A DNA stretch of 64,000 bases from Desulfobacter hydrogenophilus (GCF_004319545.1 NZ_CP036313.1:4218501-4282500), one strand, 5' to 3'; positions 35,965-43,207 are shown, counted from the stretch's first letter. Numbers and translations: made by a program. The notes: generated by a model from the letters alone, not told the origin.

Positions 35965-36075
35965 TTGACAAACTCTATTCGTTGAGTTAACTTCTTAATA
36001 TGTAATTCATATTAAGAAGCCCAAGGCTTCTGGGAGATCCTTAATGGTAGGCGCCATTAAGGATTTTCTTTTTTT
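35965..36075 (+). ncRNA. Candidate structured small RNA with terminator between replication gene and BI-1 gene
   Basis: Three stacked hairpins: CTTCTTAATATG/CATATTAAGAAG (35991-36002, 36008-36019), CCCA/TGGG (about 36019-36034) and ATCCTTAATGG/CCATTAAGGAT (36037-36047, 36054-36064). The last is followed by TTTTCTTTTTTT, so a rightward transcript would terminate there. TTGACA at 35965-35970 could be its -35; the -10 is weak. It is adjacent to and divergent from the replication-like gene, where plasmids often encode copy-control RNAs. The rest of 36076-36329 holds only the dyad below. Confidence 0.4.
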
Positions 36076-36270
36076 GGGCGGCTTATTAGCTTAAGATTGT
36101 TCCTCCGCTAATTTATTTTAAGGTTAACAATAACCCTTTCTTTTCCGCCTTTCTTCTCCCACCTCTAAGGTCTGATAATATATATTATGTAAACTTTTAT
36201 TCTATCGGACTTTATCTCCAACTGTTTTGTATAATCAAAATGTAATATTGAAATCTGCCCTGCCCGTGTT

Positions 36271-36290
36271 ATATTATTGTGGAATAATAT
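36271..36290. promoter_or_regulatory. Dyad ATATTATT-GTGG-AATAATAT upstream of the BI-1 gene
   Basis: A perfect 8-bp inverted repeat lies about 40 bp before the start codon at 36330, in an AT-rich promoter-like region (TTATATTATT, CATTATAG). Probably an operator or the core promoter. Confidence 0.4.
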
Positions 36291-36329
36291 CATTATAGCC
36301 TAACTAACCTGAAATCAAAAGGAGCTGCA

Positions 36330-37037
36330 ATGAACACAAATCTTTCCTATCAACAGACCGGGGTAATGACCCGGGTTAATTCGTTTATCAGAAGCACATA
36401 CAACTGGATGGCCATCGGTCTTGCTGCCACCGGTGTGACATCATATTTTGTCTCTGAAAGTCCTGCCGTGATGCAGACCGTTTACGGCAACCCCATCATG
36501 CCCTGGGTATTATTCATCGGTCTTATTGTTATGTGCGGATTTCTCAGTGCACGGATTCAAAAAATGCAGGCAAGCACGGCCACAGGTCTTTATGTGGGAC
36601 TTACCGTTCTTTACGGTCTCTGCCTGGCCCCGATCTTTATGATTTATACCCAGGCATCCATTGCGTCCACCTTTTTTATCTGCGCTGCGACCTTTGGTGC
36701 CGCAAGTGTTTACGGTATGGTAACAAAAAAAGATCTCACCGGTATGGGCCAGTTTTTGATGATGGGTTTGATCGGTATAATTATTGCTATGGTTGTAAAT
36801 ATCTTCCTTCAAAGCTCAGTTATGCAAACCATTATCTCCATGATTGCGGTTTTGCTGTTCACAGGTCTTACCGCCTATGATACCCAGAAACTAAAATCCA
36901 TGGCAGTTACCCTTCCCATGGATGCAACGGGTGCCATGGTCCGCAAAGGTGCTATCCTTGGAGCCTTAAGTCTTTACCTTGATTTTATGGGATTATTCGT
37001 TCATCTGCTCAGTCTGCTTGGTGTAGCAAGGGATTAA
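36330..37037 (+). CDS. Bax inhibitor-1 / YccA family membrane protein
   Basis: The 235-residue integral membrane protein has seven hydrophobic segments. It opens with QTGVMTRVNSFIRSTYNWMA, includes the family hallmarks GLTAYDTQKLK and ends GALSLYLDFMGLFVHLLSLL. BI-1 family proteins are proton-sensitive ion leak channels or modulators of membrane proteases. AAAAGGAGC gives the ribosome site 6 bases before ATG. Single gene with its own strong terminator. Confidence 0.92.
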   Translation: MNTNLSYQQTGVMTRVNSFIRSTYNWMAIGLAATGVTSYFVSESPAVMQTVYGNPIMPWVLFIGLIVMCGFLSARIQKMQASTATGLYVGLTVLYGLCLAPIFMIYTQASIASTFFICAATFGAASVYGMVTKKDLTGMGQFLMMGLIGIIIAMVVNIFLQSSVMQTIISMIAVLLFTGLTAYDTQKLKSMAVTLPMDATGAMVRKGAILGALSLYLDFMGLFVHLLSLLGVARD

Positions 37038-37067
37038 CGTACAAATTAACAGCTTCATTTCTTTAAT

Positions 37068-37111
37068 AAAAACCCCGGAACAAAATTTTTTGTTCCGGGG
37101 TTTTTATTTTT
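37068..37111 (+). terminator. Strong rho-independent terminator
   Basis: A 13-bp stem CCCCGGAACAAAA/TTTTGTTCCGGGG is flanked by A and T tracts on both sides, so it can serve transcripts from either direction: the BI-1 gene and, before its interruption, the SH3-domain gene. Confidence 0.9.
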
Positions 37112-37130
37112 AGGACCGCAGATCAAATAA
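37112..37130 (+). repeat. Solo end of the 158-bp MITE-like repeat
   Basis: AGGACCGCAGATCAAATAA matches 42593-42611 with one mismatch. No matching right end follows, so this is a decayed or partial copy. The nearby short frame 37185-37274 has protein-like composition but no support. Confidence 0.5.
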
Positions 37131-37259
37131 GCGGAGTGAGTTCCTTCGCCGGCACTGCCTGATAGCGCCCTGCCCTACCCTGCAATGAAGGCCGGTTACC
37201 AAGCCTTCAGAACTCAGAACCAGGTGCTGGAAAAAATGCAAAGACTACAAGGAGGAGTC

Positions 37260-37555
37260 TTATCCGACAGGTGATTGATCTATATTCCGGGTGAATTTTT
37301 TGTCAACCCAGCCAAGCTTACCCGACGGCAGTTCAACATAAATCCAGCCATCCGATTCCTGATATATCTTTAAGTTTTCCCCTTTGTAAGCAAGGTTGGT
37401 CACTTTAAATGCCATGCCCGGGCCAGATCTTACGTTGAGCGTGTCCGCTGCTACGGCAACCTCACCTTTACAGGTGACTGTTCTGAGTTCATTATTTTGC
37501 TGCGCTGCGATTAATGTTGGTGGTGCGACCACCATATATCCATCAGGCACCCGGG
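37260..37555 (-). pseudogene. 3' half of a secreted SH3-domain gene split by element B
   Basis: The C-terminal half of the gene whose start is at 42227. It reads TRVPDGYMVVAPPTLIAAQQ, then a bacterial SH3b domain (VAADTLNVRSGPGMAFKVTN, GENLKIYQESDGWIYVELPS, GKLGWVDKKF). Rejoined at CCCGGG, the intact protein would be 204 residues and would read KGIYYARVPDGYMVVAPP across the junction. SH3b domains bind peptidoglycan or metal-rich surfaces in periplasmic proteins. Confidence 0.88.
37550..37555 (+). repeat. Target-site duplication of element B, left copy
   Basis: CCCGGG precedes the left end TGGTAAGATTC and recurs at 41903-41908 after the right end. Because the repeat is palindromic and the flanks share bases, a duplication of 5 to 8 bp cannot be excluded. 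Confidence 0.75.
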
Positions 37556-37616
37556 TGGTAAGATTCAAAAAGTGTAACGCGTACCCCGCAGTTTCATGAC
37601 GAAATAATGTAACGGG
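37556..37616 (+). repeat. Element B left end with two transposase-site-like repeats
   Basis: The outer copy reads AGATTCAAAAAGTGTAACGC (37561-37580); an inner copy reads AAATAATGTAACGG (37602-37615). The latter is identical to both right-end copies over 14 bp. Multiple subterminal copies are typical of TnsB/TniA/MuA-type transposases. Confidence 0.8.
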
Positions 37617-37690
37617 CAGATATCCCGCCGCTATATCCCGCCAATCAAATAAAAAATCATACCCCGCCTATCCCGCCGATAGACCTCGCC
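37582..37690 (+). repeat. Array of TAYCCCGCC repeats inside the left end of element B
   Basis: Copies start at 37582 (TACCCCGCA), 37621, 37634, 37660, 37669 and 37682 (GACCTCGCC). Spacings are 39, 13, 26, 9 and 13 bp, largely multiples of 13. The array lies between the terminal repeats and gene 1, just upstream of a TATAAT at 37716-37721. It is the counterpart of the array at 6942-7006 in element A. Confidence 0.7.
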
Positions 37691-37751
37691 GCTGCTTCTT
37701 TCAAAATTTGGTACATATAATCTCCCTGATTCAAATTTTGGAGAAGAAATA

Positions 37752-38129
37752 ATGGCAAAGAATTCACGTGGAAGACGACCTTGCTCTATTTGCCGGAAAT
37801 GGTTCACCCCTGATGTAAGACAAAAAGGGCGGCAGAAAACATGTCGTTCGGCTTGCCAAAAAGAGCTTCATCGAAGGCAATGTGAAAAGTGGAACAGGAA
37901 AAACAAAGCTGTTTGCAAAAACAATTATCTGGCAAAAAAACTTGAAGAAGCTGAGGAGCAACAAACATCTGGGAACCTTCCTTCGCTTTCATATCAAAAA
38001 CAGACAAAACCTGTTTTGCCAATGGAAGTCATTATAGCAGAATACGGGATCAAGCCGGCAATTATCATTCAATATCTGGTTACCCAGGTTATCAGCCATA
38101 ACAATGAAAAAATACAGGGATTCCCATAA
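37752..38129 (+). CDS. Element B gene 1: CxxC zinc-finger protein
   Basis: The 125-residue basic protein begins with RRPCSICRKWFTPDVRQKGR then QKTCRSACQKELHRRQCEKW. The pattern C-x2-C ... C-x3-C and the surrounding basic residues align with element A gene 1 (RRCKNC...FCDKPEC). The C-terminal part differs and is shorter (125 against 179). TGGAGAAG provides the ribosome site. Unlike in element A, 254 bp of tandem repeats separate it from gene 2. Likely nucleic-acid binding; function unknown. Confidence 0.75.
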   Translation: MAKNSRGRRPCSICRKWFTPDVRQKGRQKTCRSACQKELHRRQCEKWNRKNKAVCKNNYLAKKLEEAEEQQTSGNLPSLSYQKQTKPVLPMEVIIAEYGIKPAIIIQYLVTQVISHNNEKIQGFP

Positions 38130-38148
38130 AAGACCCTCTGGCATAAAC

Positions 38149-38357
38149 GACTAATCGAGTATAGATTTTAAGATACATGATTGGAATAACTCATTGTAAT
38201 ATAAAGGGATATTAACAGACTAATCGAGTTTTGATTCTAAGAGACATCATGAGGATAACCAACTGATAATACAAGTAGATATCAACAGAATAATCTCTAT
38301 CTCAGTTTAAGAGGCAACTGACAGGCGACTCTAACCGGTGATATAAAAAAGCACCTG
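38149..38357 (+). repeat. Three imperfect ~69-bp tandem repeats between genes 1 and 2 of element B
   Basis: Units begin at 38149 (GACTAATCGAGT), 38218 (GACTAATCGAGT) and 38288 (GAATAATCTCTA). Each continues with a similar course (GATT.TAAGA.ACAT, GATAACC, GATATCAACA), the third being most diverged. All three frames contain stops, so it is not coding. It could be a binding array or a structured leader RNA before gene 2. Confidence 0.6.
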
Positions 38358-38383
38358 AAATTTTAAAAATAAGGAGGTGTCTT

Positions 38384-38740
38384 GTGAAAAACAGATTTTC
38401 ATCCCGGCAATTATTTGAACTGAGAAACAATATCCCTGTAGATGTGTTGATCAGGGACCATTTACAGATTCTATCCAAGATTAGAGATGGTTATTTTCGT
38501 TTTCTATGCCCTTTGTGCAATGAATTTCAAACCGCTGTAAATCCAGCCACGAACCTGGCCAGGTGCTTCAGATGCGAAAAAAATTTTAATACCATTGACC
38601 TTGTCATGAAAATCAAGGGCTATGGATTTAGGGATAGTGTCTTGTTTTTGAAACAAATAAATACTGTACCCCAGGTTCAGGCCGCAAAATTGACGGCCCT
38701 TGCCGCTATGGTCGGCAGGCCTATGCCGGGAGGGCAGTGA
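38384..38740 (+). CDS. Element B gene 2: CHC2-primase-like C4 zinc-finger protein
   Basis: The 118-residue protein is about 60% identical to element A gene 2. Shared strings are SSRQLFELRNNIPVDVLI (A: SSKELYKLRNSIPIHVLI), FRFLCPLCNEFQTAVNP and RCFRCEKNFNTIDLVM. The two C-x2-C pairs are those of a primase-type finger without a catalytic domain. GTG at 38384 follows AAGGAGG by 6 bases. The last bases overlap gene 3 (4 bp). High identity in two otherwise different elements implies recent exchange or strong constraint. Confidence 0.82.
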   Translation: MKNRFSSRQLFELRNNIPVDVLIRDHLQILSKIRDGYFRFLCPLCNEFQTAVNPATNLARCFRCEKNFNTIDLVMKIKGYGFRDSVLFLKQINTVPQVQAAKLTALAAMVGRPMPGGQ

Positions 38741-39300
38741 GTATGGAACGGCTGCTTGAGCTTGAAACCCTGATTGGTCGAAATCAAGAATGTTTTTACA
38801 AAATCGGCCAAGCCTTGAAAGAAATTCGTGAGAATCGTTTGTACAAGCAGGCTCTGTTTGAGTCATTTGAGGCATATACCAGGGCACGGTGGGATATGGG
38901 CAAAGCCCATGCTTACCGGCTGATTCGAGCCTATGAAGTAATTTACAACCTGTCTCCAATTGGAGACAAACTGCCGGCCAACGAATCCCAGATCCGCCCC
39001 CTTACTCAAATGGATTCCATAGAACAACGCCGTATCTGGAGGGCGATTATAAACAGTGGCATGGAACTGACCGCACGAAATATCAAAAAATTTATTGAGG
39101 ACCAGAAAACGGCTCCGGTAAGTAAACCGGATCTGACAGATCGAATTACCCATGAATACATGGCTGTTGTAAAGGCAATGCTTGAACAGGTCCGTGTGGC
39201 TCAGCATGATCATTGGCAGAAGACCTCCCGCCAGGCAGCATTGTTGTGGCATCGGGTCATATACGAAAAGATTGTATCAAAGGGGGCAGATAATGGATGA
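38737..39300 (+). CDS. Element B gene 3: helical protein with a phage/plasmid regulator-like domain
   Basis: The 187-residue protein has an N-terminal block FESFEAYTRARWDMGKAHAY then RLIRAYEVIYNLSPIGDKLP and NESQIRPLTQMDSIEQRRIW. This resembles a domain in phage and mobile-element regulators (F-x2-Y-x3-RW-x2-GxAYRLI ... NExQxRPL). The rest is helical and charged. It overlaps the transposase ATG by 8 bp. It may serve as a target-selection or regulatory subunit; element A has no counterpart. Confidence 0.65.
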   Translation: MSMERLLELETLIGRNQECFYKIGQALKEIRENRLYKQALFESFEAYTRARWDMGKAHAYRLIRAYEVIYNLSPIGDKLPANESQIRPLTQMDSIEQRRIWRAIINSGMELTARNIKKFIEDQKTAPVSKPDLTDRITHEYMAVVKAMLEQVRVAQHDHWQKTSRQAALLWHRVIYEKIVSKGADNG

Positions 39301-40960
39301 CCTGACTATTGATGACCGCTTTCATTTACTGCTGCACAAAAAAATCATGAATAAAACCGGATCTACCAAGAGACGGTCCAAAAAATATTACAAGGACCAG
39401 TACAAGAAAACCGGAATTATCCCGGCGCCCCTTTTACTGGTTGAAAAAGGAATTATGGAAGGCCGTAAGTGCAGCGGACGGCCCAGAGCAATAGATGAGC
39501 AAACCAAAAGACGGTTTATTGAGATGGTCAAGGCGTCATGCGACCCCTCATCCCAGGGATTCATTTTTATCACCCGGAAAGCCAGAACCATTAAAAATTA
39601 TCATCACTGGCTTGAACAAGAGCTGGGCAGAACCATCAGTCTTCCGGCACTTCGGCGATGTGTCAAAAGGGAAAATCTCAAATTTTACCTGGAAAAAGAG
39701 GATAAGCAGGATCAGGTCCCGGTAATGCATGCCTTCAAGTCGGTGCCGGTATTTGCTTTGATCCAGGTTGACGGCTGTAAATTTCAATATTTAAGGATCA
39801 GAGATGAACACGGTAACTGGCAAAAACCACAGGTAATTGAAATATTTGATACCGCTTCCAGGAAAATGTTTATTCTGGACTTTTATTTTACCGAAAGCAG
39901 CCTGAACTCTGTGGATCTTTTTACCCGTTTTTTGTTGAGTACCCCTTTGCCTTTGCAAAAAATTGGTATCAGACCTGACCAGGCAAAAGGATTTTTAAAT
40001 CTAAAACGCCCCATCAATGCCATTAACCTGAAGCATTCTACACCGCAAGGCTTCTATTTGGCACCGGATTTTTCAAAGGCGTATTCACCCAAAGATAAGG
40101 CACATCTAGAATCTTCACACCGGAGCCTGCACAATTTTGAAATACGTATTATCAAAGCCTTTGAGGACAGGATTGTGAAAACCGTTACCGAATATGACTT
40201 CAAGCGGGGAAGAAAGGAAAAAATTACTGTAACCCTTCTTGATATAAGCCTTCAGGAACTAAGGAGCAGCACTATGCTCAGCGAATATCGTAACGAACAT
40301 AATCATACACAACATTATTTTACCGAAGACGGGGTGGTCAGTGCCTGGGTGCCGGCACAGAAATTTGATGATTTTTTATCAAACCAGGCAGATACCCTGA
40401 ATTTTACCCCGGACCAGGTTCAGGAATATATGAAATACGGCTACAGGAAAATCAAAGCCACCGTATCCAAAACCAGGACCATCCGCCATGACAAGCGCGA
40501 TTATTATGTGACCCGTGGTGCAGATAAGTTCAGCAAACATAAAAGCACACCGGTGAAAATATCCAAATACAAGGACAAGCTTTTTATTTTTGAGCAGGGT
40601 GAAGACGGTATACTGTTGGGCGAAGCCATTGCAAAAAAGCCGTTTGACAGACCGCCGGCACCAGAACCTTCGCCTGTGCCGCCTGATGAACTTGACACCA
40701 TTATCGCTCTTTTAGAAAAGCACAATATGGCCGTTGACCGGCCTGTTTTAGTCGACGTTTTTCATAAGGGCCTCACCCTGGCCCGGGCGGAACAAGTGCT
40801 TGATCATAATCAATCAAGGTACGCGGATTACACAAAAAAGATAAACCAGCCGGATGACCGTAAAAATCAGGCCCTGTTCAATGCATTTATGCTTGATTGC
40901 CAAAAATCGTTAAATACGAACCATGTAGCCATTTATGCATCCCATGGAGACATAACATGA
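39293..40960 (+). CDS. Element B transposase, DDE integrase superfamily (TniA/TnsB-like)
   Basis: The 555-residue protein has an N-terminal helix-turn-helix region (SGRPRAIDEQTKRRFIEMVK). The rve catalytic core has D160 in ALIQVDGCKF, D229 in GIRPDQAKGF and E273 in AHLESSHRSLHNFE. A C-terminal basic domain and a Pro-rich stretch (DRPPAPEPSPVPPDE) near 460 follow, probably before the ATPase-contact segment. I chose ATG 39293 because it follows AAGGGGGCAG and overlaps gene 3. The catalytic triad is complete. Confidence 0.85.
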   Translation: MDDLTIDDRFHLLLHKKIMNKTGSTKRRSKKYYKDQYKKTGIIPAPLLLVEKGIMEGRKCSGRPRAIDEQTKRRFIEMVKASCDPSSQGFIFITRKARTIKNYHHWLEQELGRTISLPALRRCVKRENLKFYLEKEDKQDQVPVMHAFKSVPVFALIQVDGCKFQYLRIRDEHGNWQKPQVIEIFDTASRKMFILDFYFTESSLNSVDLFTRFLLSTPLPLQKIGIRPDQAKGFLNLKRPINAINLKHSTPQGFYLAPDFSKAYSPKDKAHLESSHRSLHNFEIRIIKAFEDRIVKTVTEYDFKRGRKEKITVTLLDISLQELRSSTMLSEYRNEHNHTQHYFTEDGVVSAWVPAQKFDDFLSNQADTLNFTPDQVQEYMKYGYRKIKATVSKTRTIRHDKRDYYVTRGADKFSKHKSTPVKISKYKDKLFIFEQGEDGILLGEAIAKKPFDRPPAPEPSPVPPDELDTIIALLEKHNMAVDRPVLVDVFHKGLTLARAEQVLDHNQSRYADYTKKINQPDDRKNQALFNAFMLDCQKSLNTNHVAIYASHGDIT

Positions 40961-41619
40961 AAGAGGATTTTATCAGTGATAAACGAAGGGTCTCATACTT
41001 GGCTGCCACTTATAACCGGATCTACAGAGGCCAAAGCGTGCTCATGGAGGGTGATTTTGGTGCAGGAAAAACTCGGTTTTTAAAATTGCTGCATCCCAAA
41101 AAGCTCCATGCTGTATGGGTTGAGTCTCTGTTCAACATACATGAAACCCTGGCCGCGATACTTAAGGAATTAAATTATGAGGCCACCGCCACCTACCGCC
41201 GAACTCCCCAGTACCTGAAAATGATCTGTAATCTCTCCAATTGTTTTATCATTATAGATGAGGCCAATGACTTGGACACCCGGGTTTGGCCATATCTTAA
41301 ACGGATTATTGATGCCGGGGTTCCCATCGTATTTGCAGGACTTCCGAATGTGAGAACTTATTTGAGCCGGAACCATCCTGATATACTCAGCCGGTTGAAA
41401 ACCCTGATTTTGTATCCCATAGAGGTCGAGGACTTCATTGAAAAATACAAAGATATCCAGCAGGAAGCCGTTGAACAGATTTATATGTCCGTTAAGGGCG
41501 ATATGCGCAAATTTAAAGAAATCTGTACAGACTGCCGGGACAGGGCAAAGGAGTTAAACCACCAATTTGTTGATATTAATCTTGCCCTGGAATTTATATC
41601 AGATCTCCCTCCTCAATAA
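40957..41619 (+). CDS. Element B AAA+ ATPase (TniB/TnsC/IstB-like)
   Basis: The 220-residue ATPase has Walker A MEGDFGAGKTRFLKLL, Walker B CFIIIDEANDLD, a sensor-like IVFAGLPNVRTYL, and a C-terminal helical lid. Such ATPases select targets and activate the transposase. Start ATG 40957 overlaps the transposase TGA (ATGA). It is as small as IS21 IstB (about 250). It is followed by a hairpin (CAGGCCA/TGGCCTG, about 41646-41681) that may terminate the operon. Confidence 0.85.
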   Translation: MKEDFISDKRRVSYLAATYNRIYRGQSVLMEGDFGAGKTRFLKLLHPKKLHAVWVESLFNIHETLAAILKELNYEATATYRRTPQYLKMICNLSNCFIIIDEANDLDTRVWPYLKRIIDAGVPIVFAGLPNVRTYLSRNHPDILSRLKTLILYPIEVEDFIEKYKDIQQEAVEQIYMSVKGDMRKFKEICTDCRDRAKELNHQFVDINLALEFISDLPPQ

Positions 41620-41774
41620 TCCTTACCACAACTTATCTGCATTAACAGGCCATCCTTGGTATAATCCGAGGTTGGCCTGCCTGTATTTTATCCTCATATG
41701 TTTTGACGCCGATTTCTGTTTGATTCATTTTTGAAAAACGCCAAACCACAGATCATTATTGAATTTTTCTTACG

Positions 41775-41902
41775 CCGTTACATTATTTTGTAACTCTGCT
41801 TTTATTGGTGTTTCGCTACAACAAGTTTAAATCAAAAACAAATTTGACATTTTTGTTAGAATCTTAAATCCATAATACCGTTACATTATTTGAATCTCAT
41901 CA
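41775..41902 (-). repeat. Element B right end with two transposase-site-like repeats
   Basis: CCGTTACATTATTT occurs at 41775-41788 and again at 41878-41891. The outer copy runs on into TGAATCTCATCA, which completes the terminal inverted repeat. Left and right ends share 14 bp perfectly in these sites. Confidence 0.8.
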
Positions 41903-42227
41903 CCCGGGCATAATAAATTCCCTTAAAATAGTAATACTTTACACCCTGGACCACCCTGATACCATATCCGGTCGGAAGCGACGAAACAACTGCGCCTTCA
42001 GGTGCTTCAACAAGAACATACCCGGCCGGATCTTTACGATAAAACATACCATCTCTCATAAACAAGTGCTGGGTGCCGATAATAATAAGGTCAAACAGCG
42101 GATTGGGCCCATGGAAAAACCCTGGGTGCGGCATTGGATGACCGGCAAAACAGACTGTTTCAGCCGCCAGGACACCGAAAGCCGCCAGAGAACCAAAAAT
42201 GATTTTATTTTTTTTTAAATCAGCCAT
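41903..42227 (-). pseudogene. 5' half of the SH3-domain gene split by element B, with right target duplication
   Basis: Begins MADLKKNKIIFGSLAAFGVL with a signal sequence (ending near FAGHPMPHP), then FMRDGMFYRKDPAGYVLVEA and GYGIRVVQGVKYYYFKGIYY, before hitting the transposon and a premature stop inside its end. The YYY-x-G-x-YY ... GYVVVAPP pattern is that of DUF6515-like secreted proteins with SH3 tails. Bases 41903-41908 (CCCGGG) are the target duplication. Confidence 0.88.
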
Positions 42228-42261
42228 ATTAATACCTTTCTTTATATTCCATCAGATATGC

Positions 42262-42570
42262 TTAATTGTTTCTCTGGGGGCCTCCGCCCTGCCCTCCCTG
42301 GGGTGCATTATCCGGAATGAGCAGAAGTCTGTCGCCATTTCTGTCCTGTTTGCATGTTCCCGTAATTGTCTCTCCATTGGAAGCTTTAAAGGATGCAGTA
42401 TCGCCTTCGGACTTTCCTTCACAGGCAGTAAATGCTTCCTGGGGCGGTCCGCCCTGGGGTCTGCCGTTATTACTCCGGGCATATGCCAGGCTTGTATTCA
42501 GGTTAAATGCGATCAGAACCCCTGTCAGGGCAAGCGTTATGGTTGCTGGTTTGCAGATATGAATTGTCAT
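42262..42570 (-). CDS. Small secreted protein with PPQEAFTAC motif
   Basis: The 102-residue exported protein has a signal peptide ending at about 30 (SLAYARS), a Gly/Pro/Gln-rich linker, and the conserved core GPPQEAFTACEGKSEGDTAS ending ITGTCKQDRNGD with two cysteines. I recognise the core from many small hypothetical proteins (EAx.AC.GKs.GD...GTC), but no function is known. It lies 34 bp upstream of the split SH3-domain gene on the same strand; the two probably formed an operon. Confidence 0.75.
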   Translation of the reverse strand: MTIHICKPATITLALTGVLIAFNLNTSLAYARSNNGRPQGGPPQEAFTACEGKSEGDTASFKASNGETITGTCKQDRNGDRLLLIPDNAPQGGQGGGPQRNN

Positions 42571-42594
42571 TGTTTTGTTCTCCTTTATGGTTAG

Positions 42595-42752
42595 GACCGC
42601 AGATTAAATAAATTGGGCAGAAATAACGCCGAATTTGGGTTCATCTATAAGGCGCATTAAAGGTTGAATAGCAGTCCTCTTGGACCTTTGATGCAACGAA
42701 GTAGATGGGCCAAAAGGCAAGCTATTTCGTTCAAGTTATTTAATCTGCGGTC
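42595..42752. repeat. 158-bp MITE-like element with 17-bp perfect terminal inverted repeats
   Basis: GACCGCAGATTAAATAA at 42595-42611 is perfectly inverted at 42736-42752. The interior is highly structured: GTCC-TCTT-GGAC and AACGAAGTAG ... CTATTTCGTT form hairpins. No coding frame. A single end copy also occurs at 37112-37130. It may be a non-autonomous transposon or a mobile structured RNA. Confidence 0.65.
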
Positions 42753-43207
42753 TTTAATGTAATTCCGGGATTCACACAAAAATGCTGCCCCGGATATGGA
42801 TTAAATAATAGCTATATATTGAGAGGAGAGGTGGAGAAAATTGTGAGATAAAATAGAGCATTTACTCTTTTTGATAAAAGACGTTTATCAGACGAGTAGC
42901 CCTCGCCTCACCCTTGGGCTTGACTTGCCAAATTTTATCCCCCAATAACAGATCAAAATAAAGCCCTGTGAAAATTAAAATTCAGGAGATTGAATTCGCC
43001 CTTGCTATCCAATCGGTAGTCAGGATATTCTACAATTAAATCCATTGCAGCGGTTAAGGTTATTGACCTTGCTCAGTAATCCGTCCCAATCTGTGTAGTG
43101 TATGGGAAGAATTCTGAAAAAGCTGAATGGATACGTTCAGCGAAATCCCGAAACAAAAAAGTGAATTTCATACATAACAGATTTGAGTAGTCCAAATATA
43201 CTTTTCA
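42753..43207. other. Gene-free intergenic region
   Basis: I see no supported gene, RNA or strong hairpin. Short AT-rich stretches could hold promoters for the downstream rightward gene. Confidence 0.4.

Larger units (their letters stand above)
37556..41902 (+). mobile_element. Element B: DDE transposon with TniB/TnsC-like ATPase and the shared zinc-finger module
   Basis: A 4,347-bp transposon with 5'-TG ends. Terminal inverted repeats have consensus TGRTRAGATTCAAA (37556-37569, and 41889-41902 reversed), followed by WARTGTAACG. It encodes, on the plus strand, a CxxC zinc-finger protein, a CHC2-like zinc-finger protein, a third small protein, a DDE transposase and an AAA+ ATPase. It is flanked by CCCGGG and splits an SH3-domain gene exactly. 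All five frames are intact. Its overall plan is that of Tn5053/Tn7/IS21-type two-component transposons, but with novel accessory genes. Confidence 0.9.

Noticed and set aside
37185..37274. 30-codon plus-strand frame with protein-like composition (MKAGYQAFRTQNQVLEKMQR)
   Set aside because: Too short and not recognised; it overlaps the 3' end of the split SH3-domain gene.
38149..38357. CRISPR-like appearance of repeats in element B
   Set aside because: Whole 69-bp units are duplicated with drift; there is no constant repeat with variable spacers and no cas gene.
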